64,000 bases of DNA, from positions 573,001 through 637,000 of the forward strand of contig JAHBTY010000002.1 of assembly GCA_019638355.1 (NCBI GenBank). Reading direction: 5' to 3'. Numbering within the stretch: position 1 is the stretch's first letter; each line of letters opens with the position of its first letter. The translations under genes were made by a program, and so were the position numbers. Under the pieces are notes generated by a model. It made no database searches, was not told where the DNA came from, and saw nothing but the letters and a program-made list of their open reading frames with translations. The DNA is from Cyclobacteriaceae bacterium. GTDB taxonomy: Bacteria > Bacteroidota > Bacteroidia > Cytophagales > Cyclobacteriaceae. Below are positions 17,425 through 26,899 of this stretch, one piece after another.

Positions 17425-20241
17425 TTACCAGATTTTATAGGTAAAACCTAATGTTATAAGTGACCCAAATCGATTTTCCTGAACTACCTGATCATTCTTT
17501 TTATCAAAATTTCCATCTCTGTTTCCATCTTGTAGGAGCATGTATTTCTGATTGAGAACATCTGAAATCGACAACTTGGCTTGCATACGTTCAGCAAATC
17601 GTTTTGTGATACTTAAATCCAATAATCCACGTGGCATCTCATATATGTCTTCATACAGTGCATCACCAAAGTCAGTGTAACCACCAACAGCAAATAGTCT
17701 TTTTCCTACCACATTATAAAGAAGTGCTACCTGAAGCCCGTTTTGATCATTCTGATAATATGCACCTCCGTTTACAACATACGGTGATTGCCCCATTAAA
17801 GGACGCTCCGGTTGTGTGCCAACATCAACCGTACTATTAATCAATGAAGCATTGAATAAGAGATTGATGTTATCCAGAAACTTGCTACCGGTTAACCCTG
17901 TCAATGATTTACGAATGTCTAACTCAACGCCATAAACCGTTGCTGACTGGGCATTGGCATACCGAAAACCTTTGGCACCCTGCGAACCTGCTCCGGGTAC
18001 ATACACTGCTTCAATCGCATCCGTAAAATCTTTATAAAAACCACCAAACGTAATCATTTCGGTTTTGGATGGATACCACTCAAATCTCAAATCATAATTT
18101 TGAATTTTTGCAGTTTTTAAACCTGGCGAACCACTGTAAACCCAATTGAATTCAAAATCATAAAAGCTGAACGGAGCAATTTCACGAAACTCTGGTCTGT
18201 TTAGTGTTTGACCGTACGTAGCTCTTATCAAAGTTTTTTCATTTATGTTAAACGCTACGTTAGCCGAAGGAAGTACCCGATTCACATTTACATCCTGATC
18301 AATATCATCGCCTGTGTTGGTTGCGCTATTTAGCAACTGTGTATTATTTTCAACTCGAACGCCTCCTGAAACTGTAAGCTTCTTACCAAATGGCAGGGTA
18401 ATACCACCATAGTAAGCTAACAATTTATTGCTTGCACTATATGAATCGCTTCCGTTTGTTTGCTCGTCAATTATCAGTCCGTTGCCCGAATAAATATTTG
18501 CCGGATTAAATAAATCCTGAATAGGAAGGTACTCCAAATTTGTATTCCAGTTAAAGGCATCTCTTCCGAAACCAATGTTGCGAGCTACAAAGTCTCTATC
18601 CTTCATATCGTAAAACACACCGGCTGATAGAACGGGTAGGAAGTTATCTTTCACTTCTAATGTATGATCCACACCAACCGATAATGACTGTGAGTTCTCC
18701 TCCATTTCACCATAAAATCTACCTAAGAAATAAACCTGTGCTTGCCGTATGGGGATATAGGTTCTCTCTTCGCCCGTTCCTTGATTAAGGTCTCTTCTGT
18801 ATCTTCTGTTATCAGGTAAGTCGCGATAGGATTTCCCCAGGTTTGCAACCCAATTAACAGTAGTCTTACCATCAAAAAACTTATGCTTTCCTAATAATTG
18901 GCCAGAATAAACTCCCCTGAAAACTTCCTGAAAGCCACCCCATTTTCCGTAAAAATTACCTTCTATGTTTCTTCCTTCGCGGGCAATGTATTGGGAATTG
19001 TTTATTTGATTAGCCAGGTTCTTAAATTCGATGGTATGGTTTTCGTTAAAGCGAAATGCCCAATTAAATAGTACTCCTAATCTGGAGTTTTGATTGTTTT
19101 GATCATCTACATAATTATAAATCAATGAGGGTTGATTATTGATCTCATCGAATTGGTTGAAATCTTTACGGGTAACATTAAAGCGATTTCTGCTATTACT
19201 CCAATTGATGGCAGTAATATTACCAACCTGAACTTTCTTGATATTAAATTTAAATGTTCCGGTAAGCGAAGCCGATTGATCTAAAAAAGAGTTTATTCGT
19301 TCAGGCACCCAATTGTTGGATAGCGACTTAGCGGCCTGACTTAAGGAAGCCTCATCGGTTAAACCTCTTAAATCAGCAGGAAAGTTTGCAGGCAGATTAT
19401 TCAAGCCGCCATTAAATCCAAGTGTTTGTATTCCGTCTCTCCGGCTTTGATAGAAGTCTGAAAATGTTGAGTTTGTTCTATAGCCCAGGGAATAACCAAA
19501 GGTAAGACTGTTTTCTTCTGGTATGTTTTTAGTTACAATTTTAACTACACCACCAGCAAAATCGCCCGGCAGTTCCGGAGAAGGGCTCTTGAAAATCAAA
19601 AGTTGATCTAATTGTCCGCTTGGAATAACATCGAATGCAAACGATCGCTTATCGGCCTCCATACTGGGTGCATAAGCTCCATTTAGCATAGTAACATTGT
19701 AGCGTTCACTTGCGCCTCTGATAACAATGTATCTTCCTCCCATAATGGTTACACCGGGTACACGTTTTACCACCTCAGCTGCATCCCGATCGGGTGTCCG
19801 GGTAATCATCTCGGCCGAAATACCACTTACCACTAACTTACTTTCGCGGATTGCAGCCAGAATAGAGTAGTCATTATCCATGGAACGGGTAGCCGATACT
19901 ACTATTTCCTCTAATTCTGAAACATCTTCTGTCAACGAAATCTCCAATGTAGTTCGTTTTGCATTTTGAACCACAACATCCTGAACGGTATGCGTTTTAT
20001 AAGTAACAAATGAAATTTGAAGGATATAAGTACCCGCTGAAACATTAGTAATCAGAAAATTGCCATCAAGATCAGTTGCAGCACCAATAGTTGTACCCTG
20101 AATAACCACGTTTGCACCTATAATGGGTTCTCCTGATTTGGCATCTTTTACGATACCACTAATGGAGCCTTGCCCAAAACCTGAAAATGAAATAAAAAAC
20201 AGTGCAAGAACCGGGATAAGAATTGAAAATTTGCCGCGCAT
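17425..20241 (-). CDS. TonB-dependent receptor (outer membrane)
   Basis: 938 residues. The signal peptide is followed by a carboxypeptidase-regulatory-like beta-sandwich (GSISGIVKDAKSGEPIIGAN, residues 25-105), a plug domain (about 125-235, with VVKRVPGVTIMGGRYIVIRG) and a 22-strand barrel ending in GFTYKIW. It is the energy-coupled importer of a large or scarce ligand. There is no SusD neighbour; instead the partner is the surface lipoprotein immediately downstream. The substrate is unknown. The upstream region has GTTAA-type repeats and two ATCGnAATATTnCGAT palindromes, which may regulate it or the divergent ars genes. Confidence 0.92.
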   Translation of the reverse strand: MRGKFSILIPVLALFFISFSGFGQGSISGIVKDAKSGEPIIGANVVIQGTTIGAATDLDGNFLITNVSAGTYILQISFVTYKTHTVQDVVVQNAKRTTLEISLTEDVSELEEIVVSATRSMDNDYSILAAIRESKLVVSGISAEMITRTPDRDAAEVVKRVPGVTIMGGRYIVIRGASERYNVTMLNGAYAPSMEADKRSFAFDVIPSGQLDQLLIFKSPSPELPGDFAGGVVKIVTKNIPEENSLTFGYSLGYRTNSTFSDFYQSRRDGIQTLGFNGGLNNLPANFPADLRGLTDEASLSQAAKSLSNNWVPERINSFLDQSASLTGTFKFNIKKVQVGNITAINWSNSRNRFNVTRKDFNQFDEINNQPSLIYNYVDDQNNQNSRLGVLFNWAFRFNENHTIEFKNLANQINNSQYIAREGRNIEGNFYGKWGGFQEVFRGVYSGQLLGKHKFFDGKTTVNWVANLGKSYRDLPDNRRYRRDLNQGTGEERTYIPIRQAQVYFLGRFYGEMEENSQSLSVGVDHTLEVKDNFLPVLSAGVFYDMKDRDFVARNIGFGRDAFNWNTNLEYLPIQDLFNPANIYSGNGLIIDEQTNGSDSYSASNKLLAYYGGITLPFGKKLTVSGGVRVENNTQLLNSATNTGDDIDQDVNVNRVLPSANVAFNINEKTLIRATYGQTLNRPEFREIAPFSFYDFEFNWVYSGSPGLKTAKIQNYDLRFEWYPSKTEMITFGGFYKDFTDAIEAVYVPGAGSQGAKGFRYANAQSATVYGVELDIRKSLTGLTGSKFLDNINLLFNASLINSTVDVGTQPERPLMGQSPYVVNGGAYYQNDQNGLQVALLYNVVGKRLFAVGGYTDFGDALYEDIYEMPRGLLDLSITKRFAERMQAKLSISDVLNQKYMLLQDGNRDGNFDKKNDQVVQENRFGSLITLGFTYKIW

Positions 20242-20300
20242 TGGGGTGAATTATTTTCCCGCAAAGGTGCTGTTACAATATTAACCCGTTAAGGCGGCTA

Positions 20301-20317
20301 TGTTACCGAATTGTTAA
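20301..20317 (-). promoter_or_regulatory. Possible direct-repeat regulatory box upstream of the TonB receptor
   Basis: On the minus strand TTAACAATTCGGTAACA contains two TTAACA/GTAACA units 11 bases apart, about one helical turn, the arrangement of PhoB-like regulator boxes. TTAAC-cc-GTTAA lies at 20281-20292 and a -7-like CACCTTTG at 20262-20269. Assignment to phosphate control is a guess. Confidence 0.25.
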
Positions 20318-20367
20318 AGCAAATGATCCTGCAACAGGTTCAAACGCAGAAAAGCAAACGGATTACA

Positions 20368-20383
20368 ATCGCAATATTGCGAT
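20368..20383. promoter_or_regulatory. Palindromic operator, distal copy
   Basis: ATCGCAATATTGCGAT is a perfect 16-base palindrome that differs by one symmetric base pair from the proximal site at 20492-20507. A half-site ATTACGAT is at 20428-20435. It lies in the 284-base divergent region between the TonB receptor and arsC. Likely bound by an ArsR-type repressor encoded elsewhere. Confidence 0.6.
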
Positions 20384-20490
20384 AAGTCAAATGAAAATGA
20401 GGCGGTTAGGTTGAAACCCCAAATAACATTACGATAAAAAAAGGGTAATGAAAGTAAGATTCTGATAACATGCGTTAGTCTGTATTTATA

Positions 20491-20521
20491 TATCGTAATA
20501 TTACGATAAGTTTTATATTTG
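20491..20521 (+). promoter_or_regulatory. arsC promoter with overlapping palindromic operator
   Basis: TATCGTAATATTACGATA (20491-20508) is a perfect 18-base palindrome. It is followed 5 bases later by the -7 box TATATTTG (20514-20521), so bound repressor would cover the spacer between -33 and -7. The ATG begins only 4 bases after the box. Confidence 0.7.
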
Positions 20522-20525
20522 CCCC

Positions 20526-21146
20526 ATGAATAGATTGTTTAACCCCCTGGCAGATCTGGTAAAATCGTTTGAAGGCCAGTATGCTCAAATAACTGCCGAC
20601 CGCAAAGCCATTTTGGAACAACTTGCTGCTTACGTTCGCCAAAAAGCAACCGAACAAAAACCAGCTTTGCTTAATTTCATTTGTACGCACAACTCGCGCA
20701 GAAGTCACCTCTCGCAATTGTGGGCCCAGGCTGCAGCGCATTATTATAATGTTAAAAACGTGCAATGCTATTCGGGTGGTACCGAAGCCACAGCCTTTAA
20801 CCCACGTGCCGTAAAAGCCATGCGCCAGGTTGGGTTTCAGATAACCGGTGCCGACTCTTCGGCCAACCCCAAATACGAAGTACGCTTTGCTGATGCAGCA
20901 CCGGCTGTTATTGCATTCTCAAAAACCTACAGCGACAACTTTAACCCAAGCTCGGGCTTTGCTGCAATTATGACTTGCTCGCATGCCGATGAAAATTGTC
21001 CCATTGTGTTTGGTGCCGAAAAAAGAATTTCACTTCCGTTCAACGATCCTAAAGACTTTGATGGCACCGATCTGGAATCAGCTAAATACCATGAACGGGT
21101 GTTGGAAATAGGCAAAGAAATCTGTTTTGCTTTTTCGATTATCTGA
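20526..21146 (+). CDS. arsC: Arsenate reductase, LMW-phosphatase/thioredoxin-coupled type
   Basis: 206 residues. The phosphatase-like P-loop CTHNSRRS places the nucleophile at Cys53 with Arg59 (CX5R). The motif CSHADENCP gives Cys151 and Cys158, spaced like the Cys82/Cys89 redox pair of thioredoxin-coupled ArsC, and FNPRAVKAMRQVGF matches the family. It reduces arsenate to arsenite, which the next gene exports. The N-terminal extension of about 45 residues is longer than in typical ArsC. Twenty bases separate it from acr3, so they form an operon. A palindromic operator lies over its promoter; no arsR is in the window. Confidence 0.88.
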   Translation: MNRLFNPLADLVKSFEGQYAQITADRKAILEQLAAYVRQKATEQKPALLNFICTHNSRRSHLSQLWAQAAAHYYNVKNVQCYSGGTEATAFNPRAVKAMRQVGFQITGADSSANPKYEVRFADAAPAVIAFSKTYSDNFNPSSGFAAIMTCSHADENCPIVFGAEKRISLPFNDPKDFDGTDLESAKYHERVLEIGKEICFAFSII

Positions 21147-21166
21147 TTGATAAAACACCTGTATAA

Positions 21167-22195
21167 ATGGCAACTCGCAAACTTGGCTTTTTAGATCGGT
21201 ACTTAACGCTGTGGATATTTCTGGCAATGGCATTGGGTATTGCACTCGGCAACTTCTTTGAAGTTGAAAAATTCATGAATGTATTTCAGATCGGTACTAC
21301 TAATTTTCTGATCGCTGCCGGGCTCATTATTATGATGTACCCGCCTTTGGCAAAAGTGCGTTACGAACATTTAGGCAAGGTTTTTAAAAACATAAAAGTT
21401 ATCAGCCTCTCACTGGTACTTAATTGGGTAATTGGGCCCATTCTTATGTTTCTGCTGGCCATCATCTTTCTACCCGATAAACCAGAGTATATGATCGGGT
21501 TAATTTTGATTGGCCTTGCGCGATGCATAGCCATGGTACTGGTGTGGAACGACCTGGCCAAAGGTGATAAAGAATATGCAGCCGGCCTGGTTGCTCTCAA
21601 TAGTATCTTCCAAGTACTCTTTTACAGTTTGTTTGCGTGGCTGTTTATAACAGTACTGCCACCTTATTTTGGGATAGCCGGTTCTGTAGTAAATGTAAGC
21701 ATGGGCGATGTTGCCGAAAGCGTTTTTGTTTACCTGGGCATTCCCTTCATTGCCGGATTTTTAACACGTTACTTCTTTAAAAAAATAAAAGGTGAAGACT
21801 GGTATGTACAAAACGTAGTACCAAAAATCAGTCCGCTTACGCTGATTGCTTTGTTATTCACCATCGTAATCATGTTTAGCTTTAAAGGAAAAATGATTGT
21901 GGACATTCCGTTGGATGTGGTGCGTATTGCAATACCATTGACAATTTATTTCATTATCATTTTTGTGTTGAGTTTTGTTCTTTCGAAAAAACTGGGCGCC
22001 AACTATGAAGAAAATACTTCGGTATCTTTTACCGCTACCGGTAACAATTTTGAATTAGCGATTGCGGTAGCGGTAGGTGTATTCGGAATTAACTCCGGGC
22101 AAGCATTTGCAGGTGTTATCGGGCCATTGATTGAGGTGCCTGCTTTAATCCTACTTGTAAACCTTGCTTTCTGGTTTAAGAAGAAGTTATATTAA
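21167..22195 (+). CDS. acr3: ACR3-family arsenite efflux permease
   Basis: 342 residues with about ten membrane helices. The conserved helix-4 motif [16 protein letters not shown] carries the essential cysteine (Cys120), and [21 protein letters not shown] matches the conserved helix-9 region. It expels arsenite from the cytoplasm in exchange for protons. It directly follows arsC with a 20-base gap and presumably shares its promoter and operator. The next gene is convergent with 52 bases between. Confidence 0.93.
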   Translation: MATRKLGFLDRYLTLWIFLAMALGIALGNFFEVEKFMNVFQIGTTNFLIAAGLIIMMYPPLAKVRYEHLGKVFKNIKVISLSLVLNWVIGPILMFLLAIIFLPDKPEYMIGLILIGLARCIAMVLVWNDLAKGDKEYAAGLVALNSIFQVLFYSLFAWLFITVLPPYFGIAGSVVNVSMGDVAESVFVYLGIPFIAGFLTRYFFKKIKGEDWYVQNVVPKISPLTLIALLFTIVIMFSFKGKMIVDIPLDVVRIAIPLTIYFIIIFVLSFVLSKKLGANYEENTSVSFTATGNNFELAIAVAVGVFGINSGQAFAGVIGPLIEVPALILLVNLAFWFKKKLY

Positions 22196-22247
22196 AAATC
22201 ATTAATCGGCTCTTATTCAATCCAACTTTTGATTCCTGTTAACCTGA

Positions 22248-23792
22248 TCATACCAATTTATCGACAGCCACGCGATAAGTAGGGTCTTCAATAATATTTA
22301 CATCAATGATGCTTTCTGCATTTTTCAATAGTTGGCGACAGTCGGCACTTAAATGTTTAAGGTGTAATTTTTTGCCAGCCTTCTGATAACGTTCTGTTAT
22401 TTTGTTCAAGGCTTCAATTCCCGACATGTCTGTAACACGGCTTTCCGCAAAATCGATGATTACTTCGTCCGGGTCATTAAGCACATCAAACTTTTCATTG
22501 AAGGCTGTAACCGAACCAAAAAACAACGGCCCAAAAATTTCATAATGCTTTATCCCTTTATCATCTACATACTTACGGGCACGAATGCGCTTCGCGTTTT
22601 CCCATGCAAATACAAGTGCCGCAATCACAACACCAATCAATACAGCCAATGCCAGATTGTGCAGGAATACCGTTACCAAAGCAACGATCACAATCACGAG
22701 CACATCAGATTTTGGCATCTTGCCGAATGTCTTAAGGCTAGCCCATTCAAACGTTCCAATCGCAACCATAATCATTAGTCCGGTCAAGGCGGCCATTGGT
22801 AATTGTTCAATCAGTGGCGCACCAAACATGATGAACATAAGTAACATTACCGATGCCACTATACCCGATAACCTTGCCCTTGCACCTGCTGAGATATTAA
22901 TTAAACTTTGGCCAATCATTGCGCAACCACCCATACCAGAAAAGAAACCGGTTATTACATTGGCGGCTCCCTGGGCTACACATTCCTTATTACTTCTGCC
23001 TCGTGTTTCGGTAATTTCGTCTATCAGGTTAAGCGTTAATAAACTTTCAATTAATCCAACACCGGCAACAATCAAAGCATACGGAAAAATAATTTGTAAA
23101 CTTTCCCATGTAAATGGAATAACCGGAATATGAAATGGTGGAAAGCCACCTTGAATAGAGGCAATATCTCCAACCGTTTTTGTTTCAATGCCAAAGCCTA
23201 TCACAAGTCCTGATACAACTAATATTGCGGCAAGAGATGCAGGGATAACTTTTGTTATTTTAGGCAATCCCCAAATTATAAACATGGTTAGCAGAACAAG
23301 GCCCACCATAACAAGCAAAGTATTTCCTGTCATCCAATGCAGAACACCAGTAGCATCTTGCATTTTAAATTGATCTAGTTGGGAAAGGAAAATCACCAAC
23401 GCTAATCCATTTACAAAACCAAACATTACCGGATGTGGAACCAGACGAATGAATTTACCCAAACGTAATAACCCTGCGAGTATTTGAATGATACCGGCTA
23501 ATACAACGGTAGCAAATATATATTCTACGCCATGGCTCTTTGCTAATGCAACTATCACAACTGCTATTGCACCTGTTGCTCCGGAGATCATGCCAGGTCT
23601 GCCTCCTAATATTGAAGTAATTAACCCAATAGTGAATGCTGCATACAATCCTGTAAGTGGCGAAAGACCCGCTATTAGGGCAAAGGCTATAGCCTCAGGA
23701 ACGAGGGCAAGAGCAACGGTTAAGCCTGATAAAATTTCGTTTTTGTAATTAACTTTTTGAGAAAGATCAAATAAATGAAAATACTGGCGCAT
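22248..23792 (-). CDS. SulP-family anion transporter with STAS domain
   Basis: 514 residues: an N-terminal 14-helix SLC26/SulP domain (GLTVALALVPEAIAFALIAG near 24-43; GGRPGMISGATGAIAVVIVA) and a C-terminal cytoplasmic STAS domain from about residue 400 (EVIIDFAESRVTDMSGIEAL). It transports sulfate, bicarbonate or other inorganic anions; the family alone does not say which. It lies tail to tail with acr3, and its predicted -7 box is about 95 bases upstream, giving an unusually long leader. Confidence 0.9.
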   Translation of the reverse strand: MRQYFHLFDLSQKVNYKNEILSGLTVALALVPEAIAFALIAGLSPLTGLYAAFTIGLITSILGGRPGMISGATGAIAVVIVALAKSHGVEYIFATVVLAGIIQILAGLLRLGKFIRLVPHPVMFGFVNGLALVIFLSQLDQFKMQDATGVLHWMTGNTLLVMVGLVLLTMFIIWGLPKITKVIPASLAAILVVSGLVIGFGIETKTVGDIASIQGGFPPFHIPVIPFTWESLQIIFPYALIVAGVGLIESLLTLNLIDEITETRGRSNKECVAQGAANVITGFFSGMGGCAMIGQSLINISAGARARLSGIVASVMLLMFIMFGAPLIEQLPMAALTGLMIMVAIGTFEWASLKTFGKMPKSDVLVIVIVALVTVFLHNLALAVLIGVVIAALVFAWENAKRIRARKYVDDKGIKHYEIFGPLFFGSVTAFNEKFDVLNDPDEVIIDFAESRVTDMSGIEALNKITERYQKAGKKLHLKHLSADCRQLLKNAESIIDVNIIEDPTYRVAVDKLV

Positions 23793-23887
23793 TGGACAGA
23801 AATAGAATATAATAATGAGTGGTAAAACTTACATCCCGAAAGGGAAAGCAAAGAAATAAAAAACCGGTAGTAAGCTACATGATGTTG

Positions 23888-23895
23888 CAAAGGTA
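23888..23895 (-). promoter_or_regulatory. -7 box for sulP with a long leader
   Basis: TACCTTTG on the minus strand fits TAnnTTTG. It implies a transcript leader of about 90 bases that includes the small palindrome CCCTTTCGGG. No known riboswitch class was recognised in the leader. Confidence 0.4.
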
Positions 23896-23981
23896 CGCAA
23901 CAAACCAAAAGAAACCCAACCTTCAATTATTGAAATGCACTAACATACGATTGCATGACAAATAAATTATCGAAAAATAAT

Positions 23982-24971
23982 CTATTTCGTAATCGGCACT
24001 TTAGTAAGCAACGCCTTAATAATGTCTTTGGTGCGCACGTTATCGGCTTCCGCTTCGTAGTTCAGGATAATTCGGTGGTTCATCACATCCAACGCTACTT
24101 CCTTAATATCTTCTGGTAACACATACTCGCGGCCATCCATAAAGGCAACTGCTTTGGCAGCCAGGTTCATGTTAATGCTGGCGCGGGGCGAAGCTCCAAA
24201 CTGAATGTATTGTGCTTCATGTTCTAGTTTGTATTCTTTAGGCTTGCGGGTAGCCGTAACCAATTCAATAATGTATTTCTCCAACGATTCTGACATCTTC
24301 ACTTTATTCACCGCTTCGCGAATAGAGAAAATATCTTCTTTGGTAAGAATAGGATTTACTTCGTAGCTAAACTGCATGTTGGAAATTCTACGCATAATTT
24401 CCAGCTCGTGTTCTTTGGTAGGATAATCCACAAACACTTTCATCATAAAGCGGTCTATCTGCGCTTCGGGCAGTGGGTAGGTACCTTCATTCTCTACAGG
24501 ATTTTGCGTGGCCATTACCAGAAAGGGCTTATCCAACTTAAAAGTTGTTTCACCAATGGTTACTTGTTTTTCTTGCATGGCTTCCAACAAAGCCGATTGC
24601 ACTTTGGCTGGCGAGCGGTTAATCTCATCGGCCAATACAATGTTGGCAAAGATGGGCCCCTTCTTTACTTCAAACTTTCCTTCCTTCTGGTTGTAGATCA
24701 TGGTTCCCACCAAATCCGCAGGAAGCAGATCGGGTGTAAACTGGATGCGCGAAAAGTCGAGGTGCAGCACCCGCGCCACCGTGCTAATGGTAAGGGTTTT
24801 GGCCAGGCCGGGAACGCCTTCCAGCAAAATGTGGCCGTTTGTGAACAAGCCTACCAACAGGCGGTTTACCATGTACTCCTGCCCCACCACTACCTTGGCT
24901 ACTTCTGCGTAAACCTGTTTTACTTTTTGTGCGTGTTCCTGCTGAATTTCTGTTGCTCCTGCAAATGACAT
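23982..24971 (-). CDS. MoxR-family AAA+ ATPase
   Basis: 329 residues with Walker A GVPGLAKT at 52-59, Walker B IVLADEIN at 111-118, the MoxR stretch SALLEAMQEKQVTIGE, sensor-1 ATQNPVENEGTYPLPEAQ and a C-terminal lid. MoxR ATPases act as chaperones that load metals or remodel partner complexes, usually encoded beside DUF58 and von Willebrand (Bat) proteins. None of those partners is adjacent here; the neighbours are SulP and SemiSWEET. Confidence 0.92.
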   Translation of the reverse strand: MSFAGATEIQQEHAQKVKQVYAEVAKVVVGQEYMVNRLLVGLFTNGHILLEGVPGLAKTLTISTVARVLHLDFSRIQFTPDLLPADLVGTMIYNQKEGKFEVKKGPIFANIVLADEINRSPAKVQSALLEAMQEKQVTIGETTFKLDKPFLVMATQNPVENEGTYPLPEAQIDRFMMKVFVDYPTKEHELEIMRRISNMQFSYEVNPILTKEDIFSIREAVNKVKMSESLEKYIIELVTATRKPKEYKLEHEAQYIQFGASPRASINMNLAAKAVAFMDGREYVLPEDIKEVALDVMNHRIILNYEAEADNVRTKDIIKALLTKVPITK

Positions 24972-25112
24972 ATCCTATCTGTTCTTTAAAGAAATGAAAC
25001 GCAATAATAACTATTTGGTGTTAGAATTTTTGCGGAAAGTTACCAATTGGCGAGGGTCAATTGGTTCCTGGTTTCCAGTTGCCGCAAACCAGTAACTGGC
25101 AACCGAAAACAA

Positions 25113-25370
25113 CTACTGCTTAAACGTAAGTTTAAAGTAAACCAACACCAGGCTTAGGGTAAATACAATTCCGTTCGCAACAATTACCGGCCACAGCATA
25201 AGGGCAAAACCATATACCAACCAAACGATGGTGCTCAACACCACAATCAACATCATAGCCAGACTTAGGTCGCCCGCCTTTTTGGTTTGCCAGGTTTTAT
25301 ATACCTGCGGCATAAACGTAATGCAGGTTAAAAAGCTACCGAAGTAGCCAAAGAGGTCGATGTAATTCAT
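25113..25370 (-). CDS. SemiSWEET sugar transporter (PQ-loop)
   Basis: 85 residues with three membrane helices and the PQ motif at Pro21-Gln22 (FMPQVYKTW), the half-size unit that dimerises into a bidirectional sugar channel. Length and topology are typical of bacterial SemiSWEETs. The 141 bases between it and moxR contain short CCAGT/ACTGG-type repeats but no gene. Confidence 0.88.
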   Translation of the reverse strand: MNYIDLFGYFGSFLTCITFMPQVYKTWQTKKAGDLSLAMMLIVVLSTIVWLVYGFALMLWPVIVANGIVFTLSLVLVYFKLTFKQ

Positions 25371-25431
25371 TTTGTAACTAAATACTTTATAAGTAACGGA
25401 TTATCTATTTCTGATTAAGTGTAATAAACGC

Positions 25432-26805
25432 CTAATTAAACAATAACAACTCTACTCCTTTCGGGTTGGTGAGATAGGAGTTCACGATATTCTGAACTAC
25501 GCGGTTATCCTTCGATGGCTTTATAAAATTACGGGCTGCTTCCAGGGTGGAAATGTTTTCGCTTTGATCGAAAAAACCAAACCCAAGATAATTCCCCCTC
25601 TCAACTAACACCACCGATTTTTCATCGGGCCTGCGACCCTGGCCAACAAGTGCCACGGTTTCTCCTGCTTCAAAAAATGAATCGATCGTTTGTTGCGCAC
25701 GCTTGTTATACTTTTTTACTTTTTCAACACCTTGGCACGCGCCTTTGCACGAGCCGGATTGGTGGCTGAAGCATAAACCTTTCGCCACCTGCAAGCCACT
25801 TAGTTTAGGACATAGGTCGTTTGCCTTTACTTTATCCCACATAAAATTCCATGCATCACCTTTGGATGAAAATGTAATGAGCGGTCGCGCACCTTTGGTT
25901 ACGATGTTGATGACAAAACGTAAATAACCGTTGCGATCTTCATAATCATATACGCCCCATTCTTCTACTTTATACTTTTGTGCCAGGTTATACTTGGGCC
26001 ACAGCTTTCTTATCTCCTGCGACTCAAGAATTAATGCAATCAACTCATTGCCGGTTAATTCATAACTGATGTGATGAATCTCATTACGAATGTTGGAGCG
26101 ATTCCACTCGCGTGCTTCGCCTGTAAAATGACCGGCAATTCTTTTTTTAATGTTGATGGCTTTGCCAACATAAATAACCGTGCCGTGCGCATCGTGAAAA
26201 TAATATACGCCCGCTTTGGCCGGAAGTTTATCAAACTCTTCTTTCGGTAGATTGGGCGGTAGAATTGTTTCGCCAGAGTTTCGCTTCAACGCTTTGGCAA
26301 TTACGCCTTCGTTATCACGCTTCATCAGCAAATCAAAAATTTTTGCTGTGGCCATGGCATCGCCACCTGCGCGGTGCCGGTCGGCTATTTTTATCCCCAG
26401 GCTTTCTGCCAACCTACCCAGGCTGTACGAACTTAAACCTGGAATTATCTTGCGACTAAGTCTTACCGTGCAAAGTTTTTTTGCATTCCAACTTATACCA
26501 ACCTCTTCAAATTCTTTCTTTAAAAAACTATAATCGAAATGGGCATTGTGTGCCACAAACACCCGGTCTTTTAACCAACCAAAAAGTTCGGAAGCTATAT
26601 CTTCAAAAGGCGGAGCTTCCTGTACCATTTGCGAAGTGATTCCCGTTAGGCCTGTAATAAAACCTGGTATTTTTCGGCCGGGGTTAATCAGGGTGTGGAA
26701 TTGATCGGTGATCTGCAACCCATCGTAATGATAAATGGCTACTTCGGTAACGCGATGATTTTCTGCGTACCCGCCTGTAGTTTCAATATCAACAATGGCG
26801 TACAT
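25432..26805 (-). CDS. DEDDh exonuclease fused to a GIY-YIG nuclease domain
   Basis: 457 residues. Residues 1-165 form a DnaQ/epsilon-like 3'-5' exonuclease (IVDIETTGG with the catalytic DxE, AHNAHFDYSFL, and HRAGGDAMATAKIF with the His and last Asp). Residues about 190-275 are a GIY-YIG domain as in UvrC/Cho (AGVYYFHDAHGTVIYVGKA). The tail of about 180 residues includes several Cys/His and KGACQGVEKVKKY, matching the UvrC-like region after the GIY domain. Such proteins are annotated as Pol III epsilon-like or Cho-like and are thought to act in DNA repair; the substrate is not defined. Monocistronic. Confidence 0.9.
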   Translation of the reverse strand: MYAIVDIETTGGYAENHRVTEVAIYHYDGLQITDQFHTLINPGRKIPGFITGLTGITSQMVQEAPPFEDIASELFGWLKDRVFVAHNAHFDYSFLKKEFEEVGISWNAKKLCTVRLSRKIIPGLSSYSLGRLAESLGIKIADRHRAGGDAMATAKIFDLLMKRDNEGVIAKALKRNSGETILPPNLPKEEFDKLPAKAGVYYFHDAHGTVIYVGKAINIKKRIAGHFTGEAREWNRSNIRNEIHHISYELTGNELIALILESQEIRKLWPKYNLAQKYKVEEWGVYDYEDRNGYLRFVINIVTKGARPLITFSSKGDAWNFMWDKVKANDLCPKLSGLQVAKGLCFSHQSGSCKGACQGVEKVKKYNKRAQQTIDSFFEAGETVALVGQGRRPDEKSVVLVERGNYLGFGFFDQSENISTLEAARNFIKPSKDNRVVQNIVNSYLTNPKGVELLLFN

Positions 26806-26874
26806 AAGAAAGCGAAGGTAAAAATATTCGAGATTTAAAGTTAAAATTTCAACTCCAGAAGAAGCCTCAAACCT

Positions 26875-26882
26875 TATCTTTG
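26875..26882 (+). promoter_or_regulatory. -7 box for the holin-like gene
   Basis: TATCTTTG fits TAnnTTTG, 17 bases before the ATG at 26900. Confidence 0.5.
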
Positions 26883-26899
26883 ATTCAAACTATCGATTT

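Noticed and set aside
23720-23926. A minus-strand open frame overlapping the sulP start
   Set aside because: The product has no domain, unusual composition, and lies across the sulP promoter and leader.
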